A stretch of 64,000 nucleotides of DNA from Maribellus comscasis (lineage in GTDB: Bacteria > Bacteroidota > Bacteroidia > Bacteroidales > Prolixibacteraceae), in assembly GCF_009762775.1 (NCBI RefSeq), contig NZ_CP046401.1, positions 2,666,001 through 2,730,000 of the forward strand. Reading direction: 5' to 3'. Shown piece after piece: positions 35,174-43,435 of the stretch. Within the stretch, counting starts at the first letter, position 1. Each line of letters starts with the position of its first letter. Both the position numbers and the translations under genes were made by a program. Under the pieces are notes generated by a model. That model searched no databases, was not told where the DNA came from, and saw only the letters and a list, made by a program, of their open reading frames with translations.

Positions 35174-38100
35174 ATGAACATTCTTAAGTCGATTTTGACG
35201 CTTGCATTTGTGCTTCCCGTTTTGAACGTGTTTGCACAGGAAAAAGGATATTACCGTTTTCCAACGTTGTACGAAAATTACACCGTTTTTACTGCTGAAG
35301 GTGACCTTTGGCAATACAACCAGAAAACAAATTTATGTTACAGGTTAACTACACATCATGGTATAGAATCTAACGCAGCGATATCTCCCGACGGGAAATC
35401 GATTGCATTCAATGCTGAATATGAGGGTCCTACAGAAATTTACATTATTCCGTTTGGAGGAGGAATACCCAGGCGAGTTACTTTTGAAGGGCTGAGCGGG
35501 AGAAACGGCCCCGTGTTATACGACTGGACAAAAGATGGAAAACTGATTGTTTCCACCAGTTATTTTAATACCCTTCCCGGCAAACAGCTGGTTTTGATTA
35601 ATCCTGACAATCTGGAATATGAAAAAATTCCTCTGGCGCAGGCTGATGAGGGTGTATTTGATAATGAGGGCAATTTATACTTTACAAGACTGGCAAAACA
35701 ATCGAGTTTTACAAAACGATATAAGGGAGGAACAGCTCAGAATCTGTGGAAGTTTAATGGTTCAAGTGAAGCGGTCCCGATAACTGCCGGTTATGCCGGA
35801 ACCAGTAAAAATCCCATGTTCTACAATGGAAAAATTTATTTTCTTACCGACCGCGATGGCACGATGAATTTATGGTCAATGTTGCCCGACGGCAGCGGTC
35901 TGAAACAACTTACCGAGTCGGTGAGCTGGGACTTAAAAAATGCAAAACTTCAGGATGGAAAAATAATTTATCAAAAAAAAGCAGATCTTTTTGTTTTTGA
36001 TATCGCTTCCGGAAAAGAGAGTTTACTCGATATTTCTTTGATTTCCGATTTCGACCAAAAGCGCCCTTATTGGGTGGAAGAGCCTGAAAAAAAAATTCAG
36101 GCACTGGATATTTCGGAAAAAGGAGAAAATGTTGTTTTAACCTCGCGGGGAAGGATTTTTACTGCTCCGGCAGACGGTGGCCGTTGGATTGAAATCACCC
36201 GAAAAAGCGGAATTCGTTATAAACTGGCACAATTTGGAGGCAAAGAAGATGCGATCTTTTTTCTTTCCGATGAATCAGGAGAAATGGAACTTTGGAAAAC
36301 CGCCAAAGACGGGTTTTCAAAACCGGAGCAACTAACCAAAGGAAGTGATGTTTTGATTATGAATTTCCTGCCGTCGCCAAATGGAAAATACATTGTTTAC
36401 ACCGAAAAAGATTATGCGCTGAAATTGTGTGATGTGGAAAAGAAAACCACAAAACAAATTGATTTGGACAACGTTGGTGGTTTTGGCAATCTGGCCTGGT
36501 CACCCGACAGCAAGTGGTTATCCTATACCGATCCGGCAGATAATCAGGCAGAGCAGATTAAGGTTCTGAACGTTGAAAATGGTAAGTCATATTATCTGAC
36601 AACAGACCGGTTTGAAAGTTATAATCCTGTTTTTAGTACCGATGGAAACTGGCTCTATTTTATTTCCGACAGAACATTTAATACATCGGTTGGGAGTCCC
36701 TGGGGGCCGCGTCAACCAGAGCCTTTTTATAATAAAACGAGCAAAATTTATATGTTGGCGCTAAACGACACCATTCGTTCACCTTTCCTTGAAAACAATG
36801 AGTTGAATCCAAAAAAGGAAGAAGGAAAAGATAAAAAAGAGTCAGACACAGAAATGCCTGCCCCAGACATGGAGAATGCAATGAAGCGGCTTTATGAAAT
36901 TCCTGTTCCTGCTGATAACATTGGAGGCTTGGCAGTAACAGATAAGTACCTGTACTGGATTCAGAGTGATGTCGACGACCGCAGAAACCGGAAATTATTT
37001 AGTTTCGAAATTTCAAATAAAAAAGACAACAAGCCAGTTGAGGTTACTGACAAGGTTTCCGGGTACGAAATTTCGGGTGATGGTAAAAAGCTGCTAATTC
37101 GTAAATCAGATGGAATTTATGTTACTGATGCCAATGGGAAAAAGGCTGATTTAAAGGACGCAAAAATAAGTCTGAAAGACTGGACATTTAAAATTGATCC
37201 GGTGGAAGACTGGAAGCAAATGATGCTTGATGCATGGCGTTTGGAAAGAGATTATTTCTACGACAAAAATATGCATGGTGTGGACTGGGATGCCGTTCTG
37301 GAAAGACATCTCCCCCTGGTAAACAGACTTACTGACCGTTACGAGCTGGATGATTTGATGGCAGATATGGTTTCAGAGCTATCGGCACTTCATACCTTTG
37401 TAGGGGGTGGCGAGAAACGCGAAGCTGATGAAGATATTCAACCTGCTTATTTGGGAGCACGGATGGAAAAGAACACTTCAAAAGGAGGGTATGTAATAGA
37501 ACATATTTTTAACGGCGAACCTGATTTGCCCGAAGAACGCTCTCCGCTTTCGGAACCTCACCTTAAAATTAAAGAAGGCGATATTATTACAAAAGTAAAT
37601 GGTGTTGATGTGTTGGAGGCAGAGCATATTAACCAGTTGTTGAATGAAAAGGCTGCACAAGAAGTACGTTTAACGCTAAAAAACAGTGCCGGAAAAACAT
37701 ACGACGAAATTGTAAAACCAATAAGCATGAGTGCAGATGCCAATCTCAGATACTGCGAATGGGAATATACCCGGCGGCTTGAAGTGGAAGATAAAGGCGA
37801 CAGCAGAATCGGATATCTGCACCTGCGTGCGATGAGTGGTGGCAATTTTCAGGAGTTTGTAAAAGGGTACTATCCGGTATTTAATCGTGAAGGATTAATT
37901 ATTGATGTCCGCAATAACCGCGGAGGGAATATTGATAGCTGGATATTGAGCCGCCTGCTCCGAAAAGCCTGGTTTTATTGGCAATCGCGGGCCGGCAGTC
38001 CATATTGGAATATGCAATATGCTTTCAGGGGACATATCGTTGTTTTGTGTAATGAATCAACGGCTTCCGATGGAGAGGCATTTTCTGAAGGAATTAAAAG

Positions 38101-38419
38101 ATTGGACCTTGGAACAGTCATTGGTACCCGTACCTGGGGAGGAGAAATTTGGCTGACTTCAAGTAACCGCCTGGTGGATAACGGAATTGCCACTGCTTCT
38201 GAAATGGGTGTTTATTCCGAAGAAGGAGAGTGGCTGATTGAAGGACATGGTGTTGAACCGGATATCGTAATTGATAATTTACCACATGAGACTTTTAACG
38301 GAAAAGATGCCCAACTGGATGCTGCCATTCAATTCCTGGAAAAGAAAATGAAAGAAGAACCGGTTACCATTCCGGAATTTCCACCATTGCCCGATAAATC
38401 AGTTGAATATAACAGATAG
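35174..38419 (+). CDS. Tricorn-like S41 family peptidase (secreted)
   Basis: 1081 aa. Signal peptide ending V-F-A-Q (about residue 22). The N-terminal two thirds form WD40/PD40-like propeller repeats (S-P-D-G-K-S-I-A-F, S-P-N-G-K-Y-I-V-Y, S-P-D-S-K-W-L-S-Y, S-T-D-G-N-W-L-Y-F), followed by a helical C1-like domain about 675-770 (W-R-L-E-R-D-Y-F-Y-D-K-N-M-H-G-V-D-W), a PDZ domain about 775-865 (L-K-I-K-E-G-D-I-I-T-K-V-N-G) and the S41 catalytic domain, with H740 in L-H-T-F-V-G-G-G and nucleophile S965 in T-A-S-D-G-E-A-F. Tricorn-family enzymes degrade peptides of moderate size; here probably in the periplasm or at the surface. Ends at the long inverted-repeat element 38421-38624. The segment around 545-570 is Lys/Glu-rich low complexity. 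Confidence 0.94.
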   Translation: MNILKSILTLAFVLPVLNVFAQEKGYYRFPTLYENYTVFTAEGDLWQYNQKTNLCYRLTTHHGIESNAAISPDGKSIAFNAEYEGPTEIYIIPFGGGIPRRVTFEGLSGRNGPVLYDWTKDGKLIVSTSYFNTLPGKQLVLINPDNLEYEKIPLAQADEGVFDNEGNLYFTRLAKQSSFTKRYKGGTAQNLWKFNGSSEAVPITAGYAGTSKNPMFYNGKIYFLTDRDGTMNLWSMLPDGSGLKQLTESVSWDLKNAKLQDGKIIYQKKADLFVFDIASGKESLLDISLISDFDQKRPYWVEEPEKKIQALDISEKGENVVLTSRGRIFTAPADGGRWIEITRKSGIRYKLAQFGGKEDAIFFLSDESGEMELWKTAKDGFSKPEQLTKGSDVLIMNFLPSPNGKYIVYTEKDYALKLCDVEKKTTKQIDLDNVGGFGNLAWSPDSKWLSYTDPADNQAEQIKVLNVENGKSYYLTTDRFESYNPVFSTDGNWLYFISDRTFNTSVGSPWGPRQPEPFYNKTSKIYMLALNDTIRSPFLENNELNPKKEEGKDKKESDTEMPAPDMENAMKRLYEIPVPADNIGGLAVTDKYLYWIQSDVDDRRNRKLFSFEISNKKDNKPVEVTDKVSGYEISGDGKKLLIRKSDGIYVTDANGKKADLKDAKISLKDWTFKIDPVEDWKQMMLDAWRLERDYFYDKNMHGVDWDAVLERHLPLVNRLTDRYELDDLMADMVSELSALHTFVGGGEKREADEDIQPAYLGARMEKNTSKGGYVIEHIFNGEPDLPEERSPLSEPHLKIKEGDIITKVNGVDVLEAEHINQLLNEKAAQEVRLTLKNSAGKTYDEIVKPISMSADANLRYCEWEYTRRLEVEDKGDSRIGYLHLRAMSGGNFQEFVKGYYPVFNREGLIIDVRNNRGGNIDSWILSRLLRKAWFYWQSRAGSPYWNMQYAFRGHIVVLCNESTASDGEAFSEGIKRLDLGTVIGTRTWGGEIWLTSSNRLVDNGIATASEMGVYSEEGEWLIEGHGVEPDIVIDNLPHETFNGKDAQLDAAIQFLEKKMKEEPVTIPEFPPLPDKSVEYNR

Positions 38420-38420
38420 A

Positions 38421-38624
38421 AAAAAAGAGGTCGTTCAAAAAGTAAAATAAATTGAAATGAAACTTTCATTTTATAACCGGCTTTCGTTTTACCCCTCCAA
38501 ACCTCCCCTAAAGAGGGAGGCTTAAAGTCCCCTACAGGGGATTTAGGGGTAAGAAACAAAGCGGTTACTTACGAATTGTAAGTTAATCCCATTATGAAAT
38601 GACTTTTTGGACAACCTCTTTTTT
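38421..38624. repeat. 204-bp inverted-repeat element with nested palindromes (bidirectional terminator or MITE-like)
   Basis: Outer arms of 23 bp (38421-38443 and 38602-38624) are inverted repeats with only two differences; on the RNA they form a long stem. Nested inside: an 8-bp AAATGAAA/TTTCATTT palindrome (about 38455-38471), a GC-rich three-stem element at 38490-38551 (outer TACCCCT/AGGGGTA, inner CCTCCC/GGGAGG and TCCCC/GGGGA), and an ACTTAC/GTAAGT hairpin near 38570. It fills the whole gap between two convergent genes, 1 bp from one stop codon and adjoining the other. The arms resemble terminal repeats of Bacteroidota insertion elements (recollection), but no target duplication is evident. 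Confidence 0.7.
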
Positions 38625-39011
38625 TTACTCCACTTTTGTTAAAGTCATTTCCGGAGGTCCACCAGGTCCTCCTTGTCCGCCACCACCCTGAGGTCCTCCT
38701 TCCGGCATTTCAACTTTTAATTTAATTACCTTGCCATCCAATTTCCCGGTATGCCCCATGGAATGGTCTCCCATTTTTAAATCGAATGAAAAATCGTTAC
38801 CACTAACCTTTCCGTTAGTTATTTTCATTTCTCCCATGGGAGTAGAAACAGTCCCGGTAAGCTTTTCTCCGTTAACTTTGAATACAAAAGTCATCTCCAT
38901 TTTGCCCTGCGGCCCTTCCATGGAGGTTTTCCACTTTCCGTCGATTCCTGCAGCACCGCCAACAGATACAAATAAAAATGCTACAATTGCGGTTAATAGA
39001 ATTTTTTTCAT
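38625..39011 (-). CDS. Small secreted protein with Gly/Pro-rich tail
   Basis: 128 aa. Signal peptide about residues 3-20 (I-L-L-T-A-I-V-A-F-L-F-V-S-V-G-G-A). The body looks like an all-beta, lipocalin-like fold: G-K-W-K-T-S, repeated G-x-L-T-G-T-V and G-K-V-S-G-N-D-F-S-F strands, a G-K-L-D-G-K strand pair. The tail is a low-complexity G-G-P-Q-G-G-G-G-Q-G-G-P-G-G-P-P stretch. It lies 94 bp downstream of the GH97 gene on the same strand, and that enzyme carries a similar Gly/Pro-rich insert, so the two may interact (inference). Function unknown. Confidence 0.82.
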   Translation of the reverse strand: MKKILLTAIVAFLFVSVGGAAGIDGKWKTSMEGPQGKMEMTFVFKVNGEKLTGTVSTPMGEMKITNGKVSGNDFSFDLKMGDHSMGHTGKLDGKVIKLKVEMPEGGPQGGGGQGGPGGPPEMTLTKVE

Positions 39012-39105
39012 AATACTGGATTTTTTAGTTTATAGAAAAATTTATATAAATAGTACAGTTCAGGAGGGAAATTTCCCCCACTGCCAATTGCTAAATTTTG
39101 CGTAT

Positions 39106-41271
39106 TTAATTATCTGCAGGTTTTAAAATGGCGGCCCATCCTCCACCCTGTTTCATCGCTATTTCAATTTTGTCGGACGACGATACGTTTTTGTTGACAA
39201 TTTTATAATCAACTCCCCTTTTATTGGCATTTATGCCGTCTTCGAGAATTTCGATTGTATAGTTTTTGTCATCCAGAAAATCCAGAGGGATTTTAAAAGT
39301 GCGCTCACTCCAGTCGGTCATTGCTCCAATATACCAGTTTTCACCGCTTTTTCGGGCCATAATCGCATACTGTCCTATTTTCCCGTCAACACCGATGGTT
39401 TTATCCCAAACGGTTGGAATGTTTGTAAGGAATTTTAAATACGGTTCTTCACGCATATACAAGGTTGGATTATCAGAAAGCATCTGAATCGGTGCATCAT
39501 ACATAATGTACATCGCCGCCTGATGAGCCCGCGTCCCCTGACTCATCGGTTCAGACGAAATATTTTTGAAGTTGCCAAAGCCAACTGTAACAACCGCACC
39601 CGGAGTATAATCCATCGGACCGGCAACCATCCGTGTAAATAACAACGTTACATCGTGCGAAGGTGTAATATCGGTGCTTCCCAATTTGTTGGCTTCCATT
39701 CCTTTTACACCTTCAAAATTTACTACATTCGGATATCTCCGGTTCAATCCTGTGGGTTTGTAGGCACCATGAAAATCGAGCAACATTTTTCGTTTTGCCG
39801 TTTCCACAGCCATCTCTTCATAAAAATTTACCATCTGCTGATCCCCGCGGTTCATGTAATCCATTTTTACTCCTTTGGCTCCCCAACCTGCAAACTGGTC
39901 AAGCATTTCAGCAACTTTTCCAAACATGTCGGTCCATGCAACCCAAAGAATTATATCCACATTTTTATCTTTTCCGTAACGAATAACTTCGGGAATATCG
40001 ACATCATCGTTATTCAGCCAACCTGCATCAATCAATAAATACGGGATACTATATTTTGCTGCAAAATCGATGTAGTATTTGTAGGTTGGTGTATTGATTC
40101 CGGATTCAAAATCGACACCATAAATGTTTGTTCCATTATACCATTCCCATGCTACCTGTCCCGGTTTTACCCAATCTGCCTCAATGGTAGACGGACTTGC
40201 CAGTTTGTATACAAGATCGCTCTCCAAAAGACCTGCATCATTAGGGCTTATTACCACTGCACGCCATGGGAATGTTCTGGTTCCTTTGGTTTTGGCGAGA
40301 TAATCAGCAGTCTCGTTGTTTCCGCCAAACGGTGAACGAGAAACCGTTGTTCCGATAACTGCCGGGGGGAAGACGCCTTTCATCGTAGTGGTGCCGGTTC
40401 CTTTTAGAAAGAGGTTGGGATAATCATACAAATCCGATTCAACAATCACCATTTTTGTCCCTTCTTTCGATGAAAAATAAACCGGTAATCCGGCGGTTTC
40501 ATTTACCGAAGCTACAAGGCTGTCGCCAAAAAGGTACTCGTAAGAATCGGAAAAAGGCGAGCGTTCTCTTCTCTGTGGAAAACCATCGCCGGCAGGAGGC
40601 ATTCCCTGACCATCCATTTGAGGCCTGTCCGAATTTGGTGTACTCCCCGGAGCCCCTCCTCCCGGGCCGCCGGGGCCGTTGCCAAAACCACCTCTTCTTC
40701 GGCCCGATTCCGGATTTTTACTTCCAAAACCAGGTTCGCTTGACGCCGACATCATTTGCCGCATTCCGCCAAATCCACTTCCTGATGAAGGCCATGCAAC
40801 CTGAAAATTTCCAGCGAAATTATATTCCAAAATTTCATTTTTAACCGTAATCTCATCGTCTTTCAACGTTGTCTCAAAACGATAAGCTACTCCGTCGTCA
40901 TATGCCCGGAAAGTAACAGAATAATTTCCTGAGAAATCGATTTTTAACTGATTGTATTCATCTGTGATGGTTTTATTTTTTACCGGAACGACTGCCTCAA
41001 TCAGCGAATTTACACTCGTGTTTTTGGCTTTCCTGACTTTGGGATTTTCCCCTAAAATAGTTCCGCCGTCAATTTCCAACGCAAGTTTCGACGGATTAAA
41101 CAGAACTTCGTTTTCATACAAAACAGACCATCTGATGTTGTCGTCAACAGTTACATTTATCTCTGTCCTTTTGTCCGGAGATACAAGCTTAAAATCCTTT
41201 GCCGCTATAGTGAAACCAACGACAATAAATAATATACTCCACGTAAATTTTAGTTTAAATTTTAGTTTCAT
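39106..41271 (-). CDS. Glycoside hydrolase family 97 enzyme, probably retaining alpha-galactosidase type
   Basis: 721 aa with signal peptide about 9-23. N-terminal GH97 beta-sandwich (S-P-D-K-R-T-E-I-N-V, A-Y-D-D-G-V-A-Y-R-F), TIM barrel with Y-L-L-I-D-A-G-W (411-418), V-K-M-D-Y-M-N-R-G-D-Q and N-F-E-G-V-K-G-M-E-A-N-K, and a C-terminal sandwich. D471 in V-K-M-D sits where the retaining GH97 subgroup has its Asp nucleophile, and E526, 55 residues later, fits its acid/base spacing as I recall it; inverting SusB-type enzymes lack that Asp. Unusual: residues about 161-240 are a Gly/Pro/Arg-rich insert (40552-40791) not expected in the family, which interrupts the first domain after V-A-W-P-S. Second enzyme of a short minus-strand group (pseudogene, GH97, small secreted protein). 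Confidence 0.92.
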   Translation of the reverse strand: MKLKFKLKFTWSILFIVVGFTIAAKDFKLVSPDKRTEINVTVDDNIRWSVLYENEVLFNPSKLALEIDGGTILGENPKVRKAKNTSVNSLIEAVVPVKNKTITDEYNQLKIDFSGNYSVTFRAYDDGVAYRFETTLKDDEITVKNEILEYNFAGNFQVAWPSSGSGFGGMRQMMSASSEPGFGSKNPESGRRRGGFGNGPGGPGGGAPGSTPNSDRPQMDGQGMPPAGDGFPQRRERSPFSDSYEYLFGDSLVASVNETAGLPVYFSSKEGTKMVIVESDLYDYPNLFLKGTGTTTMKGVFPPAVIGTTVSRSPFGGNNETADYLAKTKGTRTFPWRAVVISPNDAGLLESDLVYKLASPSTIEADWVKPGQVAWEWYNGTNIYGVDFESGINTPTYKYYIDFAAKYSIPYLLIDAGWLNNDDVDIPEVIRYGKDKNVDIILWVAWTDMFGKVAEMLDQFAGWGAKGVKMDYMNRGDQQMVNFYEEMAVETAKRKMLLDFHGAYKPTGLNRRYPNVVNFEGVKGMEANKLGSTDITPSHDVTLLFTRMVAGPMDYTPGAVVTVGFGNFKNISSEPMSQGTRAHQAAMYIMYDAPIQMLSDNPTLYMREEPYLKFLTNIPTVWDKTIGVDGKIGQYAIMARKSGENWYIGAMTDWSERTFKIPLDFLDDKNYTIEILEDGINANKRGVDYKIVNKNVSSSDKIEIAMKQGGGWAAILKPADN

Positions 41272-41440
41272 AGTTTATTGATTTAGGTGAATAATAATTC
41301 AAGTTAAATTACTGAATATGAATCATCAGTAAAGAATACAATAGAAGAACACGGTGTTTTTACCGACAGACTTAAATATTTTAAGGGTTTTCAGACAACT
41401 TTAAATACCTAAAATTTCATAAAAAAAGCATGAGGAATGA

Positions 41441-41925
41441 TTATAGTTCCACCGTTACCGAGATATTATTGCCCTTCAATTTCTCTTTGAATACGATTTT
41501 ACTCTCCGAGACAACCTGCAACTCCTTTTCACCATCTACGCGTAAAATTTGAATGTCAAAAGTTTTCCCAAAAGCATTTAATCTAAAAGGAATTCTTTGA
41601 GTGTCGTCCCGTTTACCCGGATTTCAGGTTGTTCTTCGCCGTTAAAGTTTTGGCTTAAACTGGCATGCGTGTTGTTCGGAATAGTTCGCAACATTGGGAA
41701 GACCAGTTTCTTTTGGTTTATTAGCTCTCCATTTTCATCTACCCCGTAAGTAATTATTGCTGAAATATTTAATCCGCTCATTTCAATGTGATCCGAATGA
41801 GACTGAGACCCTTCAACATCCCAATTAATACTTTGGTCTGCTGCTATTTTCCAAACAAAATTCTTTTCCTGAGAATATAAGCTTAAGCTCAAAAACAGAA
41901 ACAGGACAATACATGTTTTTTTCAT
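41441..41925 (-). pseudogene. Frameshifted and probably internally deleted glycosidase remnant
   Basis: The first 115 codons (41925-41578) encode a signal peptide (residues 3-18, ending L-Y-S-Q) and a segment with D-H-I-E-M-S-G, W-D-V-E and L-R-T-I-P-N-N-T-H-A-S-L that I associate with the N-terminus of large exported Bacteroidota glycosidases of six-hairpin type (recollection; family not assigned). After L-K-E-F-L-L-D the frame stops, but the other frame continues without break, L-N-A-F-G-K-T-F-D-I-Q-I-L-R and onward to a stop at 41441-41443, reading like the C-terminal strand region of such an enzyme. One missing base near 41585-41595 would join the halves. At about 161 codons the whole is far too short for the enzyme, so an internal deletion is also likely. 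Alternatively it is a real 115-aa secreted protein. Confidence 0.55.
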
Positions 41926-42029
41926 AAATAGCTGGCTTTAGGTTCTGTTGTTATGACTAATTATTTATTTTCGGGTTTAATAAAAACATATTTTTTGAGC
42001 AAATTTTTTATAATAGAAAGACCAAAACT

Positions 42030-42037
42030 TAATTTTG
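42030..42037 (+). promoter_or_regulatory. Probable -7 element for the 42076 gene
   Basis: TAATTTTG is a perfect TAnnTTTG match 39 nt before the TTG start codon; the -33 region is only T-rich. Confidence 0.45.
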
Positions 42038-42075
42038 TATTTTAGCTCAATTTAAAAGAAGCGAAAAAAGGTAAG

Positions 42076-43182
42076 TTGAAAAAAATATTTCAAATATTCC
42101 TGTTTGTGTTTCTGGTCATCATTATGGTTCAGTGCCGGAAAGAAAAAATGATTGGGAGCGACCCAATTGAATTAAGTTATATTGTTACTGATGTTTCAGC
42201 TTATGCAGCCTATGATGGAGCTATAAATTTGTCAGTTACGGGTGGCATTCCCCCATATGGTTTTTTTTGGTCAAACGGAGAAGTTACAGAAGATATTGAC
42301 AGTTTGGACGGCGGTATTTACGTTATAATTGTTACCGATAAGTTACACCAGATAAAAGCGGATACCATTGAAGTATTACAACCTGATCCTGATTCCATAA
42401 TTTTGAGATACGAAATTAATTACCCGACGACAAACGAAGGTAACGATGGTTCTGTTATTCTGACTGTAAAAGGAGGATATCCTCCCTATTCCTATTTATG
42501 GTCCACGGGATCGCAAAGTAAAGATATTTTCGGTTTAAGTGCCGACCTCTACACTGTTACTGTAACCGATAGTTTGGGATTAACCAGAACCGACACCATT
42601 TCTCTGCAAGATTTTATCGTCGATGTTGAAGGGAACAGTTATGGCACTATAACAATTGGAAACCAAACATGGATGAAGCAGAATTTAAGAGTACAACACA
42701 CTGCCGGAGGTGAAGAAGTAGAAAGTTTTGTATATCGGAACAGGGACTCTTTAGCGGGAAGTTATGGGAGATTGTATACATGGGAGGCGGCAATGAATGG
42801 TTCTAACGAAGATGGTGCACAGGGAATTTGTCCCGATGGCTGGCACATTCCTACCGATGAAGAATATAAAATTCTGGAGATGGCGCTTGGAATGACACAG
42901 CAGGACGCAGATAAGAGCAATACCTGGCGTGGTACAGATGTTGGAACCAAATTAAAATTTGGAGGCTCATCAGGGTTTGATGCACTTCTTTCAGGCAGAA
43001 TGAAAGGTGACGAGACATACAGTTATATGGATAAGATTGAGTATTTGTGGACATCCACAGAGAGTGGCAGTGAAAAAGCCTGGCAAAGAACTTTGGATAA
43101 AGACGCAGATGATATCGGGCGTTTTAACTCAGCACCTAAAAACTACGCCTTTTCAGTACGTTGTTTAAAGAATGATAACTAA
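42076..43182 (+). CDS. SprB-repeat and Fibrobacter-type paralogous-domain lipoprotein
   Basis: 368 aa. The start is a TTG: no ATG lies in frame upstream before a stop at 42043, and TTG gives a full lipoprotein signal (F-L-F-V-F-L-V-I-I-M-V-Q-C, Cys20). Two SprB-like repeats follow (G-G-I-P-P-Y-G-F-F-W-S-N-G with Y-V-I-I-V-T-D, and G-G-Y-P-P-Y-S-Y-L-W-S-T-G with Y-T-V-T-V-T-D), about residues 50-100 and 125-175. The C-terminal half is the Fib_succ_major domain (G-N-Q-T-W-M-K-Q-N-L-R, Y-T-W-E-A-A-M, C-P-D-G-W-H-I-P-T-D-E-E-Y, L-W-T-S-T-E-S, F-S-V-R-C-L-K), a formylglycine-enzyme/C-type-lectin-like fold used for binding. Probably surface exposed; adhesion or ligand binding is the likely role (inference). 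Confidence 0.88.
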   Translation: MKKIFQIFLFVFLVIIMVQCRKEKMIGSDPIELSYIVTDVSAYAAYDGAINLSVTGGIPPYGFFWSNGEVTEDIDSLDGGIYVIIVTDKLHQIKADTIEVLQPDPDSIILRYEINYPTTNEGNDGSVILTVKGGYPPYSYLWSTGSQSKDIFGLSADLYTVTVTDSLGLTRTDTISLQDFIVDVEGNSYGTITIGNQTWMKQNLRVQHTAGGEEVESFVYRNRDSLAGSYGRLYTWEAAMNGSNEDGAQGICPDGWHIPTDEEYKILEMALGMTQQDADKSNTWRGTDVGTKLKFGGSSGFDALLSGRMKGDETYSYMDKIEYLWTSTESGSEKAWQRTLDKDADDIGRFNSAPKNYAFSVRCLKNDN

Positions 43183-43435
43183 AACACGTTTCTTTTCTGC
43201 TTTTGCATTATTCAACGACTTTGTTCTTTCAACTCAATTGTCTTGGTTCGAAAAAAACAGGTTGTGACTCCTTTTGCTAAAGATTTCTCAGATTTTCCTG
43301 ACAAATAATAATTTTTTATCAAAATCTTCCCTCTGCAAACCGAGAGCTGTTTCAAGCATTTATATAATTGCTGGCACAACCTGTTTAACAAAGTATGTGT
43401 TGACAATTTATTGTATTATTTTTAACAAAAAAAAG

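Noticed and set aside
40455..40844. 129-aa ORF opposite the GH97 gene
   Set aside because: It arises from the GC-rich low-complexity insert on the other strand; no independent coding evidence.
43274..43435. N-terminal extension of the M17 aminopeptidase
   Set aside because: The extension has no family similarity and the ATG at 43436 gives the expected length.
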